In this document: positions 20,404 through 29,563 of the stretch, piece after piece | Layout of the letters: every line of letters begins with the position of its first letter | Position numbering within the stretch: the stretch's first letter is position 1 | Source of the DNA: Bacteroidota bacterium | GTDB taxonomy: Bacteria; Bacteroidota; Bacteroidia; Bacteroidales; F082 | Length of the DNA stretch: 37,170 nucleotides | NCBI GenBank assembly: GCA_003232915.1 | Contig: QIKE01000086.1 | Coordinates: 1-37,170, forward strand | Direction: 5' to 3' | The notes under the pieces: model-generated | What the model saw: only the letters and a program-made list of their open reading frames with translations | Told to the model about the DNA's origin: nothing | Databases searched by the model: none | Made by a program: the position numbers and the translations under genes

Positions 20404-21732
20404 ATGGAAAACGAAATATTTGTTGGATTAGACATTGGCACCACAAAAATAGCATGTATCGTTGGACGGAAAAATGAATTTGGAAAAATTGAAATTCTCG
20501 GATACGGCAAAAGTCCTTCTAATGGTGTAAAACGCGGAGTTGTTATCAACATCGAAGACACGGTAAAGTCGATAACTGAGGCGGTAAATCAAGCTGCACA
20601 AAAGTCTGAAGTTGACATCAAATACGTAAATGTTGGAATTGCCGGACAGCATATCAAAAGTATTCAGCACAGAGGTGGAATTATTCGTGAAAACGCAGAT
20701 GAAGAAATCACCCATGAGGAGGTAGAAAAGTTAATACAAAATATGTATAAGCTAAACATGTCGCCAGGTGAAGAAATTATTGATGTTATTCCACAAGATT
20801 TTATTGTTGATGACGAAACCGACATCCGTCAACCAATAGGAATGCTTGGCAGTACACTTGAGGCCAATTTCCACATTATCATTGCCCAAAAGGCGGCAGC
20901 CAAAAACATTTATAAATGTATAAGACGTGCGGGTTTAGAAGATTCGGAATTAATACTTGAACCCATTGCCTCATCGGAAGCCGTACTTAGCGAAGAGGAA
21001 AAAGAAGCCGGTGTTGCTTTAGTAGATATTGGAGGGGGAACCACCGATATTGCTATATTTCAAGATAATATCATTCGTTGGACGGCTGTTATTCCTTTTG
21101 GAGGCGACATCATCACCGAAGATGTTCGTGAAGGTTGTACAATTATTAAACGTTATGCCGAAGAATTAAAGGTAAAATTCGGCTCGGCTCTAGCCAATGA
21201 AAATCGCGACGACGAAGTAGTTGCTATTCCCGGACTGCGCGGACGACCTCCCAAAGAAATAACCCTGAAAAACCTTGCGGCGATTATTCAAGCACGTGTT
21301 GAAGATATTATTGAACACATACAGTATGAACTAAAAAATTCGGGCTTTGAAAAAAAACTTATAGCAGGAATTGTTTTAACGGGAGGAGGTTCGCAACTAA
21401 AACATATTCATCAGCTTACAGCATATAAAACAGGCTTGGATACCCGTATAGGATATCCCAATGAACATCTTGCCAATGGAGTATCGGAAGAAATGACCAG
21501 CCCTATGTATTCAACCGGTATAGGTCTTGTTATAGAAGGAATAATACGACGTGAAGCAGAAAAAAAAATTAAAAAAGCATCATTTAAAAAAGCAGATACT
21601 GAAGGATTTGAGGAAAAGGATATAAAAAAAGATGTAAAGCCCAACAAATCTGGTTTTGGGCCCGGCAGATTTCTAAACATAATTAAAGATTGGTTTGAAA
21701 ATGATGCCGAAGAAACAGATGAAAAGAATTAA
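20404..21732 (+). CDS. ftsA: Cell division protein FtsA
   Basis: FVGLDIGTTKIACIVG, ALVDIGGGTTDIAIF, IVLTGGGSQLKHI, C-terminal amphipathic helix FLNIIKDWFEND. Confidence 0.95.
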   Translation: MENEIFVGLDIGTTKIACIVGRKNEFGKIEILGYGKSPSNGVKRGVVINIEDTVKSITEAVNQAAQKSEVDIKYVNVGIAGQHIKSIQHRGGIIRENADEEITHEEVEKLIQNMYKLNMSPGEEIIDVIPQDFIVDDETDIRQPIGMLGSTLEANFHIIIAQKAAAKNIYKCIRRAGLEDSELILEPIASSEAVLSEEEKEAGVALVDIGGGTTDIAIFQDNIIRWTAVIPFGGDIITEDVREGCTIIKRYAEELKVKFGSALANENRDDEVVAIPGLRGRPPKEITLKNLAAIIQARVEDIIEHIQYELKNSGFEKKLIAGIVLTGGGSQLKHIHQLTAYKTGLDTRIGYPNEHLANGVSEEMTSPMYSTGIGLVIEGIIRREAEKKIKKASFKKADTEGFEEKDIKKDVKPNKSGFGPGRFLNIIKDWFENDAEETDEKN

Positions 21733-21841
21733 CTTTTAATTGTTGAAAAATATTTTGATTTCGTTAAAGTAATAAATATCAAATATATATTTTTCAAAAA
21801 CAAAATAAGCAATTTTAAAAGAATAAACCGGAGGAAAAATT

Positions 21842-23404
21842 ATGGATGAGTTAGAAACTAAAATTGGTTTTAAACCGAAAAAACAAAAAGCAATTATTAA
21901 AGTGCTTGGTGTTGGCGGCGGTGGCAGCAATGCCGTAAACAATATGTTTAAACAGGGTATTGAAGGTGTCGATTTCGTGGTATGCAACACCGATTTACAA
22001 GCCCTTCAAAGAAGCCCTGTACCTGTTAAAGTACAATTAGGAAGTAGCGGTTTGGGTGCCGGGGCAGATCCCGAAGTAGCCAGAATAGCTGCCGAAGATT
22101 CACTCAATAAGATAAAAGAAGTTGTGGACGAAGAAACGGAGATGTTGTTTATTACCGCCGGAATGGGCGGAGGTACCGGAACCGGCGCCGCACCGGTTAT
22201 TGCACGCTATGCCCGTGAACTGAAGCTGCTCTCGGTGGGAATTGTTACACTCCCCTTCCGTTTCGAGGGTCGTCGCAAACGTCAAAGAGCTGAACTAGGA
22301 ATTGAAGAGTTGCGTAAATATGTTGATGCTCTGCTTGTAATCAGCAACGACAAGTTAAGCGATATTTACGGAAACCTTAGCCTTAGCAATGCATTTGAAC
22401 ATGTTGACAGCGTCCTTACTAAGGCTGCAAAAGGTATTGCCGAATTGATTACTGTTCACGGCTATGTGAATGTCGATTTTCAGGATGTGAGAACCGTAAT
22501 GAGAGACAGCGGAAAAGCAATTATGGGATCGGCTGTCGCTGATGGCGAAGATCGTGCAATCAAAGCCATTGAAAATGCAATGGTTTCACCTTTGCTTAAC
22601 GATAACGATATTACCGGAGCAAAATATATCTTGCTTTATATTACAACAAGTGAAGAAAAAGATATTACACTCGACGAAGTAATGAAAGTTACAGATTACA
22701 TTAACGAAAAATGTGGTAAAGAGGCCGAAGTTATCTGGGGGCGTGGTTTTGACGAAGCAATGAGCAACAAAGTTGGTATTACTATTATTGCTACCGGTTT
22801 CAGCAATTCCGAAACCACCAAAAGTAAAACGTTGCCTAAAGAAAATAAAAAAGTACATCGTCTTGATGAAAATATAGAAAAAACAAAAGTGAAGCGAGTA
22901 ACTGAAAAACCTATCGACGATACACAACCAGCAGATACAGTCTTGCTTTCAGAGAAAAAAACGCCTACAACCAAAGAAAATTTAAAAATGAAAAAGAAAT
23001 CAAAAGAAGAAGAAAAATCACTTTTTGATGATCCCCCTACCGATATCGTTACTGGTTTTAAACCTTCGGCGGGTAATAACATTGTCCACCAACTTGAAGA
23101 GGAAAACGATATTCCTGAAAACTCAAAAAACAAACTCAAAATATATTTCGATGAAGAAGAAAAAAATGATTTCGAACAGAAAAGCAAAAGGCGCATTAGC
23201 GAGTTGATAAAACTTAGTAAATTAAAAAAAAAAAGTTTAACTGAGTTGGAAAACGAACCCGCTTACATAAGAAGAAAAGTGCAGCTATCGGAACCAAAAT
23301 ACTCATCCGACGAAAATACTTCTAAATTAAGCCTTGGCAAAGACAGTAATAATAATATTATTTTAAAATCTGATAATACTTATTTACACGATTCAATTGA
23401 CTAA
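21842..23404 (+). CDS. ftsZ: Cell division protein FtsZ
   Basis: GVGGGGSNAVNNM, FITAGMGGGTGTGAAPVIA, long acidic linker, EPAYIRRKVQL C-terminal peptide. Confidence 0.97.
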   Translation: MDELETKIGFKPKKQKAIIKVLGVGGGGSNAVNNMFKQGIEGVDFVVCNTDLQALQRSPVPVKVQLGSSGLGAGADPEVARIAAEDSLNKIKEVVDEETEMLFITAGMGGGTGTGAAPVIARYARELKLLSVGIVTLPFRFEGRRKRQRAELGIEELRKYVDALLVISNDKLSDIYGNLSLSNAFEHVDSVLTKAAKGIAELITVHGYVNVDFQDVRTVMRDSGKAIMGSAVADGEDRAIKAIENAMVSPLLNDNDITGAKYILLYITTSEEKDITLDEVMKVTDYINEKCGKEAEVIWGRGFDEAMSNKVGITIIATGFSNSETTKSKTLPKENKKVHRLDENIEKTKVKRVTEKPIDDTQPADTVLLSEKKTPTTKENLKMKKKSKEEEKSLFDDPPTDIVTGFKPSAGNNIVHQLEEENDIPENSKNKLKIYFDEEEKNDFEQKSKRRISELIKLSKLKKKSLTELENEPAYIRRKVQLSEPKYSSDENTSKLSLGKDSNNNIILKSDNTYLHDSID

Positions 23405-23447
23405 AACACTAATAACAAATTTGTTGAACGAAAATAAAATTATGATT

Positions 23448-23891
23448 ATGAGTTTGGAAAATAAATTGATAGAAGACATTAAAACAGCTATGCGAGCCAA
23501 AGACAAAAATACTCTCGAAGGTTTGCGAGCCATAAAGGCGGCAATTTTATTAGAAAAAACCAGTGGCAAAGGAGAAATCAAGGAAACCCTTGAAATGAAA
23601 ATTTTACAAAAGCTGGTAAAACAACGAAAAGAATCGGCTATAATTTATCGTGAACAAAATCGTCCCGAATTGGCAGAAGTGGAAGAAATACAAGCCGTAG
23701 TTATCGAAAAATATCTCCCTAAACAACTTTCGGAAAAAGAATTGGAACCGATTATAAAAAAAATTATCGAAGAAACTAACGCATCAAGTATCAAAGAAAT
23801 GGGAAAGGTTATGAATATCGCAGCAAAACAATTGGCAGGTAAAGCTGGCAACCACATCATTTCGGGTATTGTGAAACGACTGTTGCAATAA
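23448..23891 (+). CDS. GatB/YqeY domain-containing protein
   Basis: MSLENKLIEDIKTAMRAKDKNTLEGLRAIKAAILLEKT, YLPKQLSEKELEPIIKKIIEE, GKVMNIAAKQLAGKAGNHIISGIVKRLL; start set at MSLENK. Confidence 0.85.
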   Translation: MSLENKLIEDIKTAMRAKDKNTLEGLRAIKAAILLEKTSGKGEIKETLEMKILQKLVKQRKESAIIYREQNRPELAEVEEIQAVVIEKYLPKQLSEKELEPIIKKIIEETNASSIKEMGKVMNIAAKQLAGKAGNHIISGIVKRLLQ

Positions 23892-23904
23892 CCTTATCAG
23901 AATG

Positions 23905-23950
23905 CTTGCCTGAAAACGTCAATTTCTTAATTATACTTGCCACAGATTTT
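23905..23950 (+). repeat. Intergenic repeat copy D (partial)
   Basis: GAAAACGTCAATTTCTT at 23912-23928, exact match to the - strand of copy C. Confidence 0.5.
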
Positions 23951-24095
23951 CATGTATTCTACCTGCCCCTAAATTTTCAAGATGAGGTAGCACCGATAAA
24001 ATCCAGTGGCATTGACACTATGTTTATTTATTGCCATCATCTTCATTCTTAGTACTATCTGCCAAATGCACTATATTTTTTGTTGGCAATTGACC

Positions 24096-24512
24096 TTATT
24101 CAAATATTTCTAAAAACTGCCTTGCTGTCATTACAGGTAATTTTGATGCTTTGAAGTCTTTCAAATTTCTTGTAATTATTAAGTCTTGGTTATTCTCAAT
24201 TGCAGTAAAATATTGAAGTCTATCCTCAAAGTCCGTAAATGAATCATCATTTAACGCTACTCCAATTATTTTGTCGTCAAGTGGCAATATTTCAACTATC
24301 AACTTGAGTTTTCTCAATATTTCTTTTGCTTTTTTTGAGTTAGTTTGACGCAATAAAGTGTAACTTGTATTAGCGATAGTCAATGCCGAAATATTAAGTT
24401 CAATAATTTTCCGGTCTGCCAATGAAAAAAGGCCTGCTGACTCATCATAAAAGGGTTCTCTTCGTGATAATAAGTCTATGATTATATTTGTGTCAATAAA
24501 AAGTTTTTTCAT
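24096..24512 (-). CDS. PIN-domain ribonuclease toxin (VapC-like)
   Basis: LFIDTNIIIDLLSRREPFYDESAGLF, DDSFTDFEDRLQYFTAIENNQDLIITRNLKDF; PIN acidic residues present. Confidence 0.88.
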   Translation of the reverse strand: MKKLFIDTNIIIDLLSRREPFYDESAGLFSLADRKIIELNISALTIANTSYTLLRQTNSKKAKEILRKLKLIVEILPLDDKIIGVALNDDSFTDFEDRLQYFTAIENNQDLIITRNLKDFKASKLPVMTARQFLEIFE

Positions 24513-24760
24513 TTGTATTTCTCAGTTAAATAGTCAGCATATTCTTTTTTGTAGTCAAAATCAGGTGGTAGGTCAATAACACCGCTCAAACTTTCAACAA
24601 GAGGTGTAAAAGGTATTTTTTTTTCGTTATCTTTTTCTCTAGTCAAACTGTCCAGATATGATTCTACCATTTTTGATAAACTAATTCTTTGACTTTTAGC
24701 ATAGATTTTTGCTCTTTCTATCACACTGTCATTTAATCTTAATGTCAATTTTGTTTCCAT
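24509..24760 (-). CDS. Cognate antitoxin, ribbon-helix-helix/DUF6364-like
   Basis: METKLTLRLNDSVIERAKIYAKSQRISLSKMVESYL; ATGA overlap with toxin start; start set at METKLTL. Confidence 0.8.
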   Translation of the reverse strand: METKLTLRLNDSVIERAKIYAKSQRISLSKMVESYLDSLTREKDNEKKIPFTPLVESLSGVIDLPPDFDYKKEYADYLTEKYK

Positions 24761-25088
24761 AGCAATATTATTTACGTGCAAATATACAAATATTATACGT
24801 CATACCAAAATTAAAGATGATTTTTTTTTCGCAGGCTTATTGCCAACTTTTATCTTGATTCCCTCTTTTGTCTTTGAAACTTTATCTTGTTTCCTGTCAT
24901 TTCGACGACGGAGGCTGGCTATATCCCCCTTTTCCAAATATGTCATTTAGAACCGAACCCGACGTTAGGAGGAAGAGTGTTAGAAATCCCTTCCGCAAAA
25001 GCCTGCCTCATAAAAATCCCCTTCTAAAGAACCCCAAATTTCACGCCTCATCGCTTAATAACCGATAAGAGACAGACAACAAGCCAAT

Positions 25089-25249
25089 TAACTAGTGTTT
25101 GTCCATAATGTCCGATTTCTTCGTTACGCTCGTGCGGAAAGCAGTCATCCCGATGATGCTATCGGAACTGATTTAATTTCAGTACTTTGCAAGCCTCGAA
25201 CTCGAACATTCTGATTTAAATCCCTGACTTTATAGACAGACACTAACTA
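25089..25249. mobile_element. MITE-like element (repeat copy B)
   Basis: imperfect terminal inverted repeats: TAACTAGTGTTTGTCCATAATGTCCG (25089-25114) vs RC of 25224-25249 TAGTTAGTGTCTGTCTATAAAGTCAG, 20/26 by hand; shares ATTTCTTCGTTACGCTCG with copy A. Confidence 0.6.
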
Positions 25250-25270
25250 TGTAACATAGCGGTTAGTTAC

Positions 25271-25810
25271 ATGCTTGTTACTAACACATTTGTTACTTTA
25301 CTAAAATTAAAGTCAGGGATTAATACGATTGTCGTATCGCCTCGCAGATACGGAAAGGCATCGTTAATAAAAAATCTGGCCTTTGACAACAAAGACAAGA
25401 AAATAATTTTTGTTCATATTGATATTTACAACCGGATTGATTCAACAACGTAATGCTCCGTTTTACAGATTCGGTGAGCTCATGTATCTCAGAAAAATTG
25501 ATACTAAATATCTGACAGAAATTATTACGGAACGTTTTGCTTTCACAAAAAAGAAAATAACCCCATGTTAACTGCGAAGCTCGTAGCCCTTAAACCACCC
25601 TTATTACACACAACTACCGGCTTATATTTTATGGAATCCGTGGGAACAGGAAGCCTCTGAGGAGTTGTTACATCAAGCAAATAAAATGTTACTCGACCAA
25701 AATCTAATGTTCTATCAGTTGGATATCGAAGGTATTAGCAATTCTCAAATAAACTTTTTAAAAGCTATTGTTTCTGGTGAAAAGAAATTCTTAACATTTG
25801 TCAGAACAGG
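25271..25810 (+). pseudogene. Decayed archaeal-type AAA ATPase (PRRYGK Walker A family)
   Basis: LKSGINTIVVSPRRYGKASLIKN, then shifted-frame APFYRFGELMYLRKIDTKYLTEIITERFAF, then YILWNPWEQEASEELLHQANKMLLDQNLMFYQLDIEGISNSQINFLKAIVSGEKKFL; centre with Walker B missing, frameshift and stops. Confidence 0.75.
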
Positions 25811-26099
25811 GTAGAGTTTTATGACACTGTTTTTGAACTTTTGTTAAAAGAAAGATATTTTTGTATTGAAGTTATTTTACATTTCGAATAAAATCATCCA
25901 ATAAATTCCAATCATGCCTCTTAAGGTACCCTCCTCGGAGGAGAACAGATTAAACCAATAAAAACCAGTGTTTTTAACGATAAAAAGTCAGCATTTTTTG
26001 ACTATATTTTTTATGCAAAGAGCTAGTGCCGCCACATCAAAATAATATTTGAGTGAAAATATGTATATTTACAATTACATTGCAAAATAACAGACACTT

Positions 26100-26297
26100 A
26101 TGATTCCTCGACGACTAACATCGTATATTCGAAAAATGCTGGGAAAGTTTCCCGTAGTTTCTCTTACCGGTGGTCCCCGACAATTGGGAAAAACAACTTT
26201 GCTAACGCATGCTTTCCTTGATTATAAATATCTCAACTTTCGTAGCTGGCATAACCTACTGATAATCAATAGTATTAATTTTATTTATATTTGGTAA
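26100..26297 (+). pseudogene. Truncated AAA_14/DUF4143-type ATPase N-terminus
   Basis: MIPRRLTSYIRKMLGKFPVVSLTGGPRQLGKTTLLTHAFLDYKYLNF, then homology ends abruptly; typical family members are about 380-400 aa. Confidence 0.7.
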
Positions 26298-26747
26298 TCA
26301 ACGAGATACCAATTCCAAAAATTGGTCTAAGCAGCAGTTTTTATTCGACCCTAATCAATAGGGGGTGGAAAAAACTAACGATATTTTCGATAATAAATTG
26401 GTTTTATCCACGTCAATGGCAAGGTCTAATATGTTTACAAACATTTCTACTAATTCCATTATCAGCACAAACAATCTGTCGGTGAATATTTGTCCGGCAA
26501 TATCATCTTTTTTCCCTTCATAAAACAACTTATAATTAGGTGCTGAAAAGACTATGAATATTTCTATCCCCTTGAAAAGGCATGAAAATGCGCATACGAA
26601 GTAACAAAACCGGCAAATAACCCTTTAATTTAAAGTTGAATATATTGCTTGCAGGAACCAATGGAGTAAACGTCAAAAACCTCCACAATGTTGGAGAACG
26701 CCTTTATGGGGTTTTTAGAATAATCCTTAACTTAAAAAAATATTTAC

Positions 26748-26755
26748 TATCTTTG
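26748..26755 (+). promoter_or_regulatory. Candidate -7 box TATCTTTG
   Basis: exact TAnnTTTG, directly upstream of a 13-bp stem structure. Confidence 0.4.
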
Positions 26756-26757
26756 AT

Positions 26758-26831
26758 ATGTAGCATATTTAACGTCTTTTAGACTTTGTAACTCCAACAA
26801 AGATTAGTTTTTAGTTTAAAATATGCTATAT
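26758..26831 (+). other. Stem-bounded multibranch structure, possible leader RNA
   Basis: 26758-26770 (atgtagcatattt) pairs with 26819-26831 (aaatatgctatat), one G-U; internal hairpins gtct-ttt-agac and ctttg-taactccaa-caaag. Confidence 0.4.
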
Positions 26832-27010
26832 TTCTTTTGTTTCTTTTTTGGTATTTAACGATTTATGAGGTTGTTGGAATTTGCTTTGAAACTTGAGTTA
26901 TTTAATATTTCTCGGTCATTCGATCTTAAAAATACCACCCTTCAAAAGTTTTGAATTATTACCTATCAATAATATTTTTCTTTTATATATTATCGAATGA
27001 AACTTTTTTA

Positions 27011-27018
27011 TAACTTTG
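27011..27018 (+). promoter_or_regulatory. Candidate -7 box TAACTTTG for the adhesin gene
   Basis: exact TAnnTTTG 43 nt before the ATG at 27061. Confidence 0.4.
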
Positions 27019-27060
27019 TTACCTGATATTTTGCTTATTATTAATTAATTTATTTTTATT

Positions 27061-29505
27061 ATGAAACAATTTACGCGTTTATTTTCAATGATGCTTGTCT
27101 TTGTTTTTATGGCTGGTATTGCCTTATCACAAAATCCGATGCGCTTTCAAACCAAAGCTCAATCGCTAGGTTTGAAAACCACCCAAATTCATCATTACCA
27201 ACAAAAACAAGTTACAAACTTTAGAACCACTTTACTAGAAGAAGGTTTTGATTCTGCCGGCGTTTTCCCTCCTACCGATTGGAGTACAATAATTAATAAT
27301 GCCGATAATACTTGGCAACAGGGAAACCCAAGTGGAAACAATTTTAATCAAATTGATCCCAACAGTCTTTTTTCGGCCGTAGTACCCTGGGTGGCTACCG
27401 ATCAGGACGAATGGCTGATAACACCAAGTCTTGATGCTGCCGGTGAAGTTCCCTTAAAGGTTAATTTTTATGCAGGAGTTAGTGGGACATGGCTCTCCAG
27501 TGCTACTTTAAAATGTTTGATTTCTACCGATAATGGTAATACATGGACAGAATTGTGGAACGCATTGGGCCAAATTGATTCTACTGCCGATTGGGGTTGG
27601 AATTATGTTTCGCTCGACATCAGCAGCTATGCCAACGCTCCGTTCCAAATTGCATGGGAATATGTAGGCAACAACGGCGACCTTGCCGCTCTTGACGGTG
27701 TTGAAGTAAAAGCAGGATATACGTATCTTTTTCAAGATGATTTTGAAAGCTACAATGTGGGCGACTACCTTGCACTAAATTCTGATACATGGACAACATG
27801 GAACCATGCTCCCGGTACTGACGAAGATGCTTTTGTTGTTAATACCCAATCGGCCAGTCCGACAAAATCAGTTGAGGTTGTCGGATCAACTACCGACCTG
27901 ATACTCCCTTTGCAAAATAAAACTTCCGGAAAATACCAAATTGATATGAAGTATTATATTGTAAATGGCTATGGTGGTTATTTTAATATTCAACACTACC
28001 AACAACCCGGTATCGAATGGGCTTACGAAGTATATTTCGGAGCTAACGGTGAAGGCTATATGAATGCGCAAGGAAACAATTCGGCATTTTTTACCTTCAA
28101 TCATGACGAATGGCTAAACTTGAAAAGTATTATCGACCTTGATATTGACACGGCTTGGTTTTACATTAACGATACGTTGATCTATCAATGGAAGTTTAGT
28201 ACACAAGCAAATGGTGACCCGGGCACTTTACAGATTGGAGGTATGGACTGTTTTGCGGGTGCTCCAACAGGAGATACAGCTCACTATTTTATGGATGATG
28301 TTGATTACATAGAGTTAATACCCGGTATCACAACCCCTATTATCAATGTTGACAGTTCCGCTATTACGGCCACCCTTGAGCAAGACCAATCTACCACTGC
28401 AACAGTAACTATTGGCAACGACGGACAAGAAGATTTGGATTATCAAATTGTGGTTACTTATCCTAACGGTAACAAAGCACTCAACCAAGAGCCTGCAGGT
28501 ACTCATACACCCAAATCCTTGTTCGAGCAAATTACAAAAGCACCTTCAATGGTAGTTGCATCTTCCGGACCGGCAGGAAACAGGAATACTGTATTGCATT
28601 ACGACGGCGATTATTTTACAGCTATTGGCGCTAATACGGATTACGAATGGCGTGTAGCTGCCAAATTCCCTTCAAATATTATCCAACCTTATATAGGAAT
28701 GGAAATCAGCTCGGTAGATGTATATACCAAGGATCAGGGAACAGCTTTTAAATTGCAAATTTACGGCATGGGATCTTACATTACACCTGGTCCCGGCAAT
28801 CTCTTGCTAGAACAGACATTTACTGCCCTACCCGACAATTGGACAACAGTTGTTCTTAACACTCCAATATACATTGACGGACAAAGTCTGTGGGTAGGTT
28901 ACTGGTTTCAGGCTTCTGCCGGAACTTTTGTTCCCGGTTGCGACGATGGCACCAATTATAACACCAACGGAGACTGGCTGGCTAACGGACCTGGTTGGGG
29001 ACATCTTAGCGATAATCCCGATCTGAAATACAACTGGAATATCCGTGCCAATCTTACCGGCGACCCAATTGTTCAATGGCTTTCAGCCGACCCTGCCGTC
29101 GATACTCTTGCTAATGGCGAATCGCAAGATGTTACCGTTACTTTGGATGCTACCAATCTTACCTCAAACATTTATTCGGGTACATTAGATATTAGGAATA
29201 ACGATCCTAATAACGCACTGGTTACTATCCCAGTATCTTTGTCTGTTGTAGTTGGTATTAATGAAAATACTGTAAATGAATATGTTGTGATGTATCCTAA
29301 CCCTGCCAAAGATTATCTGCGTATCGGTTCAAATGGCAAAATAAAACACGTCACCATTAGTAATACCGTTGGGCAGATAATTTATAACCAAACGATGAAC
29401 GTTGGTGTAAAAACCATCAATACTACTAATTACGAAAATGGAATATATTTCGTAACGGTTGATACCGATAATGGTACAACAACACAAAAAATTATTATTA
29501 AGTAG
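27061..29505 (+). CDS. T9SS type A sorting domain-containing protein with cleaved-adhesin/choice-of-anchor J domain
   Basis: signal peptide; EEGFDSAGVFPPTDWSTIINNADNTWQQGNPSG; C-terminal YPNPAKDYLRIGSNGKIKHVTISNTVGQIIYN...NYENGIYFVTVDTDNGTTTQKIIIK. Confidence 0.88.
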   Translation: MKQFTRLFSMMLVFVFMAGIALSQNPMRFQTKAQSLGLKTTQIHHYQQKQVTNFRTTLLEEGFDSAGVFPPTDWSTIINNADNTWQQGNPSGNNFNQIDPNSLFSAVVPWVATDQDEWLITPSLDAAGEVPLKVNFYAGVSGTWLSSATLKCLISTDNGNTWTELWNALGQIDSTADWGWNYVSLDISSYANAPFQIAWEYVGNNGDLAALDGVEVKAGYTYLFQDDFESYNVGDYLALNSDTWTTWNHAPGTDEDAFVVNTQSASPTKSVEVVGSTTDLILPLQNKTSGKYQIDMKYYIVNGYGGYFNIQHYQQPGIEWAYEVYFGANGEGYMNAQGNNSAFFTFNHDEWLNLKSIIDLDIDTAWFYINDTLIYQWKFSTQANGDPGTLQIGGMDCFAGAPTGDTAHYFMDDVDYIELIPGITTPIINVDSSAITATLEQDQSTTATVTIGNDGQEDLDYQIVVTYPNGNKALNQEPAGTHTPKSLFEQITKAPSMVVASSGPAGNRNTVLHYDGDYFTAIGANTDYEWRVAAKFPSNIIQPYIGMEISSVDVYTKDQGTAFKLQIYGMGSYITPGPGNLLLEQTFTALPDNWTTVVLNTPIYIDGQSLWVGYWFQASAGTFVPGCDDGTNYNTNGDWLANGPGWGHLSDNPDLKYNWNIRANLTGDPIVQWLSADPAVDTLANGESQDVTVTLDATNLTSNIYSGTLDIRNNDPNNALVTIPVSLSVVVGINENTVNEYVVMYPNPAKDYLRIGSNGKIKHVTISNTVGQIIYNQTMNVGVKTINTTNYENGIYFVTVDTDNGTTTQKIIIK

Positions 29506-29522
29506 GAGAATTAAATTTTAAC

Positions 29523-29563
29523 AAAGCCTTCGTTTGCCAAAGCCGGTAACGGAGGCTTTTTTT
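29523..29563 (+). terminator. Rho-independent terminator
   Basis: AAAGCCTTCGTT / AACGGAGGCTTT 12-bp stem (one G-U) followed by a T run. Confidence 0.85.

Noticed and set aside
24955-24975. CGTTAGG word near the TA module as an integron attC core
   Set aside because: Does not satisfy the attC R/L box layout with paired core sites, and no integrase is present.
26291-26530. Possible additional coding remnants on both strands after the DUF4143-type fragment (e.g. FYEGKKDDIAGQIFTDRLFVLIMELVEMFVNILDLAIDVDKTNLL on the - strand)
   Set aside because: The reading is open for only about 55 codons and I cannot assign a family; not supportable as a feature.
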